From CAZAPO01 sp044841755 (lineage in GTDB: Bacteria; Bacteroidota; Bacteroidia; Flavobacteriales; Flavobacteriaceae), in contig JAXOFM010000008.1 of the NCBI GenBank assembly GCA_044841755.1, forward strand, positions 1 to 48,736: a stretch of DNA of 48,736 nt, read 5' to 3'. The position numbers were made by a program, and so were the translations under genes. The notes under the pieces are model-generated. The model had not been told where the DNA came from and made no database searches. It saw nothing but the letters and a program-made list of their open reading frames with translations. Below, piece after piece: positions 25,137-32,238 of the stretch (positions are counted from its first letter, which is position 1; each line of letters starts with the position of its first letter).

Positions 25137-26093
25137 ATGAGTTATGTGAAAAATACAATAACACTTCTATTGTCAATCTTTATCGTAAATGTATCATTCT
25201 CCCAAGTTGAGCAGAATTTACATCATTTGGATGAGGTATATAAAGATTGTTGCAACAAAAATCATGGTGAGTACGGTGCTGCGAATTGTGCAATTGAACT
25301 AAGCAAGAAATGGGAAGAAGAAATGAACAAGTATTATAATGCCCTAATAAAAGTACTTGACAAAAATGCTCAAAACGACTTAAAGCAAGCGCAAGATCAA
25401 TGGATAAAATACCGAGACTTGGAATATAAGTTTTCAAGCAGTTTACATGCAATGCAAGGTACAATCTACACTAGATTGCGAGCACAAAGAAATATGAGAA
25501 TTGTGAGAGCACGTGCATTGGAGTTAAAATCATATTACTGGACTAGAACAGAGAAGGAAGAACCCAAAAATACCTCGTTAAATAATTTACAAATTATTAC
25601 TCAAGAAAGTATCTCAGACTCAATACTACCAACACCTGATTCTAAGTTTATGAACAGTCTGGACAAATCCAGAATAATTGATGCAGAATATGTTTTAGAC
25701 AAATACCTTGAAACATATTTCTACATTGTTGAACCAGAAAAAGTTATTAGACGTACAGATGTCGATAATCCTGAATATCCTGAAGGACCTGTTGATTGTG
25801 GTTTTCGTACTGTTTATAACAACAATGTAGTAATTGAAGACGATTTTGGATGCGAAAGCTATACCCGTACTACAACAATAGAATTCGGTAATTATAGCTT
25901 TAAAGAGGTAAACAGAGTTGTTAAAACACTACTTCCTAAATTATTTAAAAAAGATGCATCAGATTATACCAAAGATCAAGAGGGATGGCATAATTTTGAT
26001 GGTGATGATGAATGGTATGAATACGGAGGCAGTTGTAGTTTGAGTATTTCTAAAAGAGATAATAAAACATTCATAGATTATGTATGTGGTTGA
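25137..26093 (+). CDS. Cassette 10, exported LprI-domain protein
   Basis: 318 residues. Signal peptide ITLLLSIFIVNVSFSQ. Residues about 35-130 match the lysozyme-inhibitor LprI N-terminal domain (DUF1311): CAIELSKKWEEEMNKYYNAL, QAQDQWIKYRDLEYKF and Cys pairs near the start. The remaining ~190 residues have no recognised family; Cys residues (VDCGFR, DFGCES, GGSCSL, DYVCG) suggest disulfides. Likely periplasmic or surface-exposed. Whether it inhibits lysozyme is unknown. Confidence 0.7.
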   Translation: MSYVKNTITLLLSIFIVNVSFSQVEQNLHHLDEVYKDCCNKNHGEYGAANCAIELSKKWEEEMNKYYNALIKVLDKNAQNDLKQAQDQWIKYRDLEYKFSSSLHAMQGTIYTRLRAQRNMRIVRARALELKSYYWTRTEKEEPKNTSLNNLQIITQESISDSILPTPDSKFMNSLDKSRIIDAEYVLDKYLETYFYIVEPEKVIRRTDVDNPEYPEGPVDCGFRTVYNNNVVIEDDFGCESYTRTTTIEFGNYSFKEVNRVVKTLLPKLFKKDASDYTKDQEGWHNFDGDDEWYEYGGSCSLSISKRDNKTFIDYVCG

Positions 26094-26104
26094 TATCTTA
26101 CTAC

Positions 26105-26161
26105 TACTGCTAACAAAGCCTAAACTGCATTAAAACGCATTTTAGCCAAACCGTTGTGTGT
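26105..26161 (+). repeat. attC-like site 10 (short form)
   Basis: R'' TACTGCTAAC is the exact reverse complement of the cassette 10 start GTTAGCAGTA. Inner arms GCCTAAACTGC and GCATTTTAGCC pair with two mismatches; loop ATTAAAAC as in site 4. R' is GTTGTGTGT at 26153. The least regular stem of the set. Confidence 0.82.
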
Positions 26162-26170
26162 AATTTTGAA

Positions 26171-26599
26171 ATGAAAATAACAACGAAACATATCAGATTT
26201 TTCATGATTAATTTGATATGTGTGATGTTAATAATTAGTTTTCTTTTCTGGGTGAATAATGGCAGTTCTTAGAATGCATATTCTATTGAATCATTGATAA
26301 CCTCCATAGTTATTTCTATCCCAATAATATTTTTGCAATACCCATTATTAAATCTTAAACGGAATTGGCTTTACAAATCCTTAGTTTTTTATTTAAGTAT
26401 GATTACTTATTTATTCGTTTTTAGAGCAGTGTTTGCATGGAATCAAATAGTGGGTGACAATGAAGCTAGAACTTGGTTAGCAACAGTTGATGGAGGATTT
26501 CGAATGAGTACTTATTGACAATTCCTTGGTGGCCTATTTGGGTTTGGAGTAATAGTGCTTGTAAACTTTGCTTTAAAGGAAAAGTTATATGTGAAATAA
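26171..26599 (+). pseudogene. Cassette 11, small membrane protein with two in-frame stops
   Basis: One continuous frame of 142 codons from ATG 26171 to TAA 26597-26599 is broken by TAG at 26270-26272 and TGA at 26516-26518. All three pieces look like parts of one multi-pass membrane protein: MINLICVMLIISFLFW, then SIVISIPIIFLQYP and SLVFYLSMITYLFVF, then FLGGLFGFGVIVLVNFAL. The TGA follows STY and could come from TGG. No family recognised. The site at the cassette end is intact, so the gene decayed but the recombination site did not. Confidence 0.75.
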
Positions 26600-26604
26600 A
26601 ACCA

Positions 26605-26741
26605 ACACACAACAACGTGTATAATTCATGCTTACACGTGAAGTTCATTTCAAATTAAATCTTTAGTTTGAAAATAGACTTGAAGCTGAAATATCCTATC
26701 GGACATTTCCGCACAAATCATACACAAAAACGTTAGCACAA
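26605..26741 (+). repeat. attC-like site 11
   Basis: R'' ACACACAAC is the exact reverse complement of the cassette 11 start GTTGTGTGT. Inner arms GTGTATAATT and AATCATACAC pair except one A-C position. R' is GTTAGCACAA at 26732. Outer body as in sites 6 and 7; the middle differs. Confidence 0.87.
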
Positions 26742-26767
26742 ATGTAAACCAACCAAAAACCAATAAA

Positions 26768-27847
26768 ATGAAAAACAAAATTACACTTCTACTTTTTTTA
26801 ATTTCAAATATTGTTTTAAGTCAGACATCTGGAATTAAAATCACTAACTCAACACCTGAAATTGATGCTGGTTCAACACAAACACAGATTAGTTTGAATG
26901 GAACTACTGAAAATGTTTTTAAAACACCTGAAATTATAAGGTTCAATTATAATAAAACGGATATTGAAACATTGATAACTGAATTATCAACAATTAAAAA
27001 TGATTTATATAATAATTCTGTCGACCCAAATCCAGCAAATAGATATGATGAGGCAACTATCAGCTCCAAAATGGCGAGAATGAAAGTTATCCAATCAAAC
27101 CTAAATGAATTGAATAAAAAACAAGATTCGTTATATCATATCTATACCAAAGACTATTTACAATATGACAGAGTAAATATTTTATCTTTTGGAGCTAAAA
27201 GGTCGAGAGCATTATTCGATTTTATTTATGGAAATTCAGGAAAGCGATTTCAAGTGCTGAATAACACAGGTTTTACTTTTGGTGATAACACAGGTTCATT
27301 ATATTCAGAATTAGTTAGTGGTAATTTAGGAATATTCAGAGTTAGTTTAGGTTCTATGATTTCAAGTAGTTCTTCAGAAGATAATGAAACAGCAAAGGAA
27401 GAAGAGGCTTTTCAAAGATTGGCAACTTATGGAGGTAATACAGTTTTAACGTTTGAATATCCTTTAGCATATGTTCACTCAAGAAATAATCAGTACAATT
27501 TAATTTCAAGATTTATTGCAAAAGGGTCAGCAGATTTTCCGGAATTTGGCACTACAACTGATGATTTTGCAGGAAGTGCTTCTTTCGGACTTGACATATA
27601 CGCAGATGCTTCATTGAGCAATAATGCTTTAAGGTTTTTTATGAATTTCAATATAAATGGAATTTATGGAACAGACACTTATCAAGAGAATTTAGGAATT
27701 GATAATTCCAGTTTTTCTTTTGGACAATTAACCTTAGGACTTATCGTGGCTGAAAATATAAAACTATCATTTGTATTAAGTTCATTCAGTTCAGAAGATA
27801 GTTTAGACAATAGAAACGTGATTTTAGGAGGACAAATTTTACATTAA
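26768..27847 (+). CDS. Cassette 12, exported protein, possible outer-membrane beta structure
   Basis: 359 residues. Signal peptide ITLLLFLISNIVLSQ. Residues about 65-130 are helical and charged (TELSTIKNDL, KMARMKVIQSNLNELNKKQD), followed by alternating hydrophobic strands (SGNLGIFRVSLGSMI, TVLTFEYPLAYVHS, NIKLSFVLSSF) that suggest a beta-barrel or beta-sandwich. No family recognised. It starts 35 bases inside the cassette. Confidence 0.65.
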   Translation: MKNKITLLLFLISNIVLSQTSGIKITNSTPEIDAGSTQTQISLNGTTENVFKTPEIIRFNYNKTDIETLITELSTIKNDLYNNSVDPNPANRYDEATISSKMARMKVIQSNLNELNKKQDSLYHIYTKDYLQYDRVNILSFGAKRSRALFDFIYGNSGKRFQVLNNTGFTFGDNTGSLYSELVSGNLGIFRVSLGSMISSSSSEDNETAKEEEAFQRLATYGGNTVLTFEYPLAYVHSRNNQYNLISRFIAKGSADFPEFGTTTDDFAGSASFGLDIYADASLSNNALRFFMNFNINGIYGTDTYQENLGIDNSSFSFGQLTLGLIVAENIKLSFVLSSFSSEDSLDNRNVILGGQILH

Positions 27848-27853
27848 AAACAC

Positions 27854-27989
27854 TTGTGCTAACAATGGCTATAAGTAATTGCTTATTAATCGCTACTTTG
27901 GAAATTCCGCAGGAATTTCCAACTTGGTGTTTACTTGCAAAGTTAGTTGCTAAACCACGCAACTACTCATAGCCGAGACCGTTAGCAAC
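27854..27989 (+). repeat. attC-like site 12
   Basis: R'' TTGTGCTAAC is the exact reverse complement of the cassette 12 start GTTAGCACAA. Inner arms as in site 2. The terminal hairpin has a different sequence but the same 10-bp perfect stem: TGGAAATTCC-GCA-GGAATTTCCA at 27899-27921. R' is GTTAGCAAC at 27981. Confidence 0.9.
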
Positions 27990-28046
27990 AAGTAAATAAA
28001 CTTAAAGAGGATTTATTTTATAAGAAGATTAAATAAATGAATAAAT

Positions 28047-28796
28047 ATGTCACTTAAGAATGTTCAAAAGGTTTATGAGAAAGTTGGAGCCGAAGATCCA
28101 CTCTGGGCAATTCTCACAGACGATAAAAAACGTGGAAATAAATGGGATTCAGATGAGTTTTTTGAGACAGGGCGAAATGAAATCAATGCAGTAATTGCCT
28201 ATCTGAAAAGCATTGGTATTGAGATTAACTATGGCACTGCATTCGATTTCGGTTGTGGTGTGGGAAGATTAACTCAAGGTCTTTGTTATCACTTTGATCA
28301 GGTTACTGGGATGGATATTTCCAACACCATGATTGCTGGTGCCATTAGATATAATAAATTCGATGAAAAATGCACTTATATTACTAACACTGAACCTAAC
28401 CTAAAATGTTTAAGTAGTAACACTTTTGATTTCGTATACACAAATATTGTGTTACAACATATGGCGCCACGCTATCAGGTCGAATACATCAAGGAATTTT
28501 TCCGCATACTTAAACCAGGTGGTATAGCACTATTTCAGGTACGCACATCAAAAGGCTCCAGTCACAAGCCAGGGTCTCTTGCAGAAAAGATGTACAACTT
28601 CAAAATGGAAAGGTTAAAACCATTTTGGAAAACTGTCCGTGGTCGTCCACCAATCGAGGTGCACACAATTTCACCCCATATAGTGGAACAGATTATTACA
28701 GTGTGTGGTGCTGCACTTCTTGATGTAAAAGTAGTAGATAAAAGAGTCCGACGGTGGAAAAAGAACCTGCGTTATTGTGTAATGAAGCCCATATAG
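28047..28796 (+). CDS. Cassette 13, class I SAM-dependent methyltransferase
   Basis: 249 residues. SAM-binding motif I is FDFGCGVGRLTQGL at about 67-80, then VTGMDISNTMIAGAI (motif II acidic residue) and FDFVYTNIVLQHM (motif IV/post-I). Substrate unknown; no biosynthetic partners nearby. Base composition looks slightly less AT-rich than its cassette neighbours. An in-frame ATG is absent upstream, and the gene starts 65 bases inside the cassette, further than most. Confidence 0.85.
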   Translation: MSLKNVQKVYEKVGAEDPLWAILTDDKKRGNKWDSDEFFETGRNEINAVIAYLKSIGIEINYGTAFDFGCGVGRLTQGLCYHFDQVTGMDISNTMIAGAIRYNKFDEKCTYITNTEPNLKCLSSNTFDFVYTNIVLQHMAPRYQVEYIKEFFRILKPGGIALFQVRTSKGSSHKPGSLAEKMYNFKMERLKPFWKTVRGRPPIEVHTISPHIVEQIITVCGAALLDVKVVDKRVRRWKKNLRYCVMKPI

Positions 28797-28826
28797 TATT
28801 GTGCTTTTCTTGCTTTGTTGATCAAA

Positions 28827-29055
28827 ATGACGATTCAATTATCGACAGTGATTTCAGTCGTAAGCCAGGTTTTCTCTTTAAATGATATGCCTAGTAAATT
28901 GACTCAACTGAAAGGTTTTTATTTAAATTTATATTGAGACAATAATCGGACTGAAAAAAGAAATAATCTCCGCATTTGATGGTGGGAATGGTTATTTCAC
29001 TATTTTGGATAATTCTTTTGACCGGGAGTGTTTAGAAATCAGAACAAATGGATAG
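28827..29055 (+). pseudogene. Cassette 13, probable small frameshifted gene
   Basis: ATG at 28827 opens 36 codons (MTIQLSTVISVV to GFYLNLY) ending in TGA at 28935. The adjacent frame is open from 28927 to a TAG at 29053 and reads IGLKKEIISAFDGGNGYFTI and so on. Joined by a single-base shift near 28930 the two give about 75 residues of plausible protein. No family recognised; the joint may be coincidental. Confidence 0.35.
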
Positions 29056-29065
29056 GCATAAATCA

Positions 29066-29132
29066 GTTGCTAACAATAGCTATAATTCATCACGAAAGAC
29101 CTGACGAAATCATAGCCAATACCGTTAGAATC
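29066..29132 (+). repeat. attC-like site 13 (short form, last site)
   Basis: R'' GTTGCTAAC is the exact reverse complement of the cassette 13 start GTTAGCAAC. Inner arms GCTATAATT and AATCATAGC pair except one A-C position. R' is GTTAGAATC at 29124. No matching GATTCTAAC core follows downstream, so the array ends here. Confidence 0.85.
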
Positions 29133-29226
29133 AATAAAAAACTAATTATGAAAAAAGTAGGTGTTTATAAAGCTGCTACCTTCAATGCACAAAACGGTTG
29201 AACAATCAATTCAAAATCAAACAAAA

Positions 29227-29595
29227 ATGAAAGTTACTACAGAAAAGGAAGAAAGAGTTGCCAATTTGATATTTGCATCTATTTACCCACTGTACTGGAA
29301 TAGACTAGAAAAGCATGGTAGAACAAAAGAAGAGTTCCACCAAGTATTAGAATGGTTTACAGGTTTTGATGAGGATGCCTTAAAAGCACTTATTGATGAA
29401 AAAGTAACTTTTAGAACATTTTTTCAAAAGGCCACAATACATCCTAACGCACACCTGATCAAAGGTGTTGTTTGTGGCTATCGTATTGAAGAAATAGATG
29501 ACGAGTTTGAATTGTATAAACAATGTAGACAAATGGAAAAGCTTATAGACGAATTAGCCAAGGGTCGCAAAATGGAGAAAATTTTGCGTGGATAA
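29227..29595 (+). CDS. DUF2200 family protein
   Basis: 122 residues from the ATG at 29227 (MKVTTEKEERVANLIFASIY). ERVANLIFASIYPLYWNRLE, EEFHQVLEWFTGFDEDAL, HPNAHLIKGVVCGYRIEEI and the end LAKGRKMEKILRG are the conserved blocks of this small family, whose function is unknown. The frame is open 66 bases further left, but the usual family start is at 29227. It lies just beyond the last cassette site and has no attC-like site after it, so it is chromosomal or the remnant of a terminal cassette. Confidence 0.85.
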   Translation: MKVTTEKEERVANLIFASIYPLYWNRLEKHGRTKEEFHQVLEWFTGFDEDALKALIDEKVTFRTFFQKATIHPNAHLIKGVVCGYRIEEIDDEFELYKQCRQMEKLIDELAKGRKMEKILRG

Positions 29596-29689
29596 TGAGC
29601 TAAACATACTTAACAGCCTTCTTACCTTATTTTCAAACTCAATAAATTGGCTCTAAATTGCTTACCTTTAAAGAAACCAACCACTTCTA

Positions 29690-30691
29690 ATGATAAAATT
29701 CTTTAGAAAAATCCGTCAAAGCCTCATCAACCAAAATAGAATACGTAAGTATTTGATATATGCTGTAGGAGAGATTATCCTTGTGGTATTAGGTATTTTA
29801 ATTGCTTTGAACCTAAATAATAGAAATGAGCAAAGAAAGACTGAAGCTAAAATTGAAGTAATCTTTAGTGATATAATGGATGAACTAGTTTCAAATATTG
29901 ACAAAACAACCCAAATAATGCGTTATTATAATAAAAGAGACTCAATAATTTATTTGGTGTTGAATGATCGTTTTACGGCAGAAGACTACCAAAGCAATAA
30001 GCTAGCATCAAGTATAACATGGGGATTGACTGGTTGGCATATGACATTAAATCTAACCAATAGTGCATACAAAAATCTTATCGAAGACCTTGATGCTACT
30101 CCTGCTAAATATAAGGAGGTTCTTAAAGACCTTAATCATCTTTATAGCAGCCTGAAAACCGTAGTAGATAAAAATGACAAAGATATGAGTGAGTTTATTG
30201 AAAAAAACTCGGAATTTAATAGACGAAACTATTCTTGGTATGCCAGTAATAGTGAAGTTGACCAAAAAAGTAGATTAGAATATTTATTAAATGATTTTAG
30301 ATATAAAAATGAAGTTTCAGGTTATTGGAATAAAGGAATAAACAACCAACTAAAATGGTCAATTACATACAGACAACAGGCTATAAAATGCTATAAAAAA
30401 ATCGCAAAACTACTTGATAAGCCTGTAGATCATGAAAGTTTTGTTTTTGATGAAGAACTAGCAAAATTACTTGTTGGAGAATGGTACAGAGATGGACATC
30501 CTGAAGAAACGTTTACAAATATATTGAAAAATAAGAGATTGTATGGTAAGGCTGGTAATAGCGAATGGGAAATATTTAGTTTGTTTGGAAATAAGTTGGT
30601 AGATTCAGATACTGATTATGCAACAATTGTGCGAGAAAATGATGAGATTTTACTAAAATACAATGACTCAGATTATAGAAAGAAAGAATAA
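29690..30691 (+). CDS. DUF6090 family membrane protein with C-terminal extension
   Basis: 333 residues. Opens MIKFFRKIRQSLINQNRIRK then the helix YAVGEIILVVLGILIALNLN. About 90 residues longer than its three relatives in the window: the last part (ELAKLLVGEWYRDGHPEETF onward) looks like a small lipocalin-like beta domain with a GEW motif. Function unknown. Not bounded by attC-like sites. Confidence 0.78.
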   Translation: MIKFFRKIRQSLINQNRIRKYLIYAVGEIILVVLGILIALNLNNRNEQRKTEAKIEVIFSDIMDELVSNIDKTTQIMRYYNKRDSIIYLVLNDRFTAEDYQSNKLASSITWGLTGWHMTLNLTNSAYKNLIEDLDATPAKYKEVLKDLNHLYSSLKTVVDKNDKDMSEFIEKNSEFNRRNYSWYASNSEVDQKSRLEYLLNDFRYKNEVSGYWNKGINNQLKWSITYRQQAIKCYKKIAKLLDKPVDHESFVFDEELAKLLVGEWYRDGHPEETFTNILKNKRLYGKAGNSEWEIFSLFGNKLVDSDTDYATIVRENDEILLKYNDSDYRKKE

Positions 30692-30864
30692 GAAGATATC
30701 CAACAAAGTACAGTAAAATTTCCTGCTAAAATTTATCCTTTAATAAACCTCAATAATATGAGATTAGTATTATTCGTTAATTGCTTCTTTATTACCCTTT
30801 TACCTACTACACAAGTAGATCAACTGACTTAATTCTTCAAGAATTTTAAATAAAAAAATAGATA

Positions 30865-31410
30865 ATGATATATAGAGTACTCTTCATACTTGGGTTGATT
30901 TTCTTTTTAATTGGTCAGATTATATTGACTAAAGGGAATGAGTTTGTTTATAATCAAGAACCTATTGACTTTGCTCATTGGTTTTTACTTGTAGGAGCTG
31001 TTTTGCTTATACCTCAAGTTTTGTCTTTTCCAAAAAAGATTTTTAGCTATGTTGGAATTCCATTAACATTGATTGGAATTGTTTGCATCATTGGCATGTG
31101 TGTATTAGACTTTATTTGGTGGAGCTTCCCTACCGAAGAAATGCGCATAGAATTTACTAATCATATCTCTCAGGTACCATCAATATGGAAACCATTTATA
31201 TCTATTGGTCCTAGCTCTAAGGTCTTTAACCTTGGCTTATTGCTGTTGAGTTTAAACTATTTAACAAAGGAAAAACTGGGAATAGCAATCATTGTTTTAG
31301 CAAATCTCATTTTATGGCACATCATACCACTGCCTTTTCGGTTGGTTTTTGGATATGCCTTAACCTTAATAGGTTTTAGTATAATTCTATTTAGAACTTC
31401 TAAAATATAG
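30865..31410 (+). CDS. Multi-pass membrane protein, unknown function
   Basis: 181 residues with about five or six membrane segments: VLFILGLIFFLIGQIIL, WFLLVGAVLLIPQVLSF, IPLTLIGIVCIIGMCVLDFI, VFNLGLLLLSLNYL, AIIVLANLILWHIIPL and FGYALTLIGFSIILF. No family recognised. Followed by a strong terminator, so probably its own transcript. Confidence 0.65.
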   Translation: MIYRVLFILGLIFFLIGQIILTKGNEFVYNQEPIDFAHWFLLVGAVLLIPQVLSFPKKIFSYVGIPLTLIGIVCIIGMCVLDFIWWSFPTEEMRIEFTNHISQVPSIWKPFISIGPSSKVFNLGLLLLSLNYLTKEKLGIAIIVLANLILWHIIPLPFRLVFGYALTLIGFSIILFRTSKI

Positions 31411-31434
31411 ATTACGCATCTACTCTAATAATAT

Positions 31435-31463
31435 AAAACCACCCTTTTGGGAAAGGTGGTTTT
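31435..31463 (+). terminator. Intrinsic terminator
   Basis: AAAACCACC pairs with GGTGGTTTT; inside, CTTT and AAAG extend the stem around a TGGG loop with one bulged base. T-rich sequence follows. Confidence 0.8.
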
Positions 31464-31632
31464 GCATTTTGTAGGTTTCAAGGTTCTAAGTAAACTATAT
31501 TATGTAAATGTTTCTTTTTAGAGGCGCTTTTTAGTGCTTACTTTATGTTTCATTTACTACTAAACTAAACCTACTAGTTAAATATCAAATCTCATGCCAA
31601 ATTCATATTTTAGTAGTCATTAATCGTACACT

Positions 31633-32238
31633 ATGAGCTGGATAAAGGTAATTGGCTTTGAAGAAGCCACAGGCAAACTAAAAAGCATCTATAACAAGAT
31701 AAAAGGCCCTAACAATCAAATTGATAATGTGCTAAGTATACATAGCTTGAGACCACATACTTTGACAGGTCATATGAGCTTGTATAAAAACGCTTTGCAT
31801 CACAGTAATAATACCTTTCCAAATTGGATGCTTGAGCTGTTAGGCACATACACAAGTTATATTAATAATTGTGAGTATTGCTACGAACACCATTTTGCTG
31901 GAATGAAACGCTTTTTAAACGATGACAAAAAAGCTGATGAAATCAGGCACCATATAGAAAACGGTTCACTACCAAATTATTTGGCAGAAAAAGAGTATGC
32001 GCTTATTGATTATGCGCACAAACTTACCTTAAAAGCAGCTTCACTTTCAAAAGCAGATATCAGCTACTTAAAAAGCCTTGGATATGACGACGGAGAAATT
32101 CTTGAGGTAAACCAAGTGGTGGCATATTTTAATTATGCTAATAGAACAGTGATGGGATTAGGAGTTAATACTGATGGTGAAGTTTTAGGATTATCACCAA
32201 GCAATAAGAATGATGAAAGTGCATGGGATCACAAATAG
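31633..32238 (+). CDS. Carboxymuconolactone decarboxylase/AhpD-like peroxidase-related protein
   Basis: 201 residues. The redox motif is in YINNCEYCYEHHFAGMKRFL (CxxC followed by H), as in alkylhydroperoxidase AhpD and the peroxidase-related branch. LHSLRPHTLTGHMSLYKNAL and NRTVMGLGVNTDGE fit the same branch. Probable cytosolic thiol peroxidase; the partner reductant is unknown. Convergent, with no gap, to the acyltransferase gene at 32239. Confidence 0.85.
   Translation: MSWIKVIGFEEATGKLKSIYNKIKGPNNQIDNVLSIHSLRPHTLTGHMSLYKNALHHSNNTFPNWMLELLGTYTSYINNCEYCYEHHFAGMKRFLNDDKKADEIRHHIENGSLPNYLAEKEYALIDYAHKLTLKAASLSKADISYLKSLGYDDGEILEVNQVVAYFNYANRTVMGLGVNTDGEVLGLSPSNKNDESAWDHK

Larger units (their letters stand above)
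15503..29124 (+). mobile_element. Integron-type array of 13 gene cassettes
   Basis: Thirteen head-to-tail units, all genes rightward, begin at 15503, 16238, 18460, 19184, 19998, 20800, 22603, 23498, 24578, 25121, 26154, 26733 and 27982; the last ends at 29124. Each unit starts with TT of a GTT core, carries one gene (occasionally two) and ends in a 57-138 base inverted-repeat site. In all 13, the start of the unit is the reverse complement of the R'' core at its own end over 9-10 bases, while neighbouring units differ there. That is what circular cassettes with site-specific excision at G/TT produce. No transposase, terminal inverted repeats or CRISPR-like regular spacing is seen. Confidence 0.9.

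Noticed and set aside
26171..26599. Recoding (selenocysteine or pyrrolysine) of the TGA and TAG in cassette 11
   Set aside because: Two different stop codons in one small membrane protein, without any SECIS-like hairpin or tRNA evidence, are better explained by decay.
15503..29132. The repeats as a CRISPR array, REP elements or MITEs
   Set aside because: Spacing is 0.5-2.2 kb and follows genes, the ends differ from copy to copy but match within each cassette, and there are no target-site duplications or constant terminal inverted repeats.
29125..29595. DUF2200 gene as a 14th cassette
   Set aside because: The required partner core GATTCTAAC is not found after it, nor any foldable site before the next gene.
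30758..30832. 24-codon frame MRLVLFVNCFFITLLPTTQV and so on, possible truncated exported protein
   Set aside because: Looks like a signal peptide plus a few residues, but too short and isolated to call a gene.
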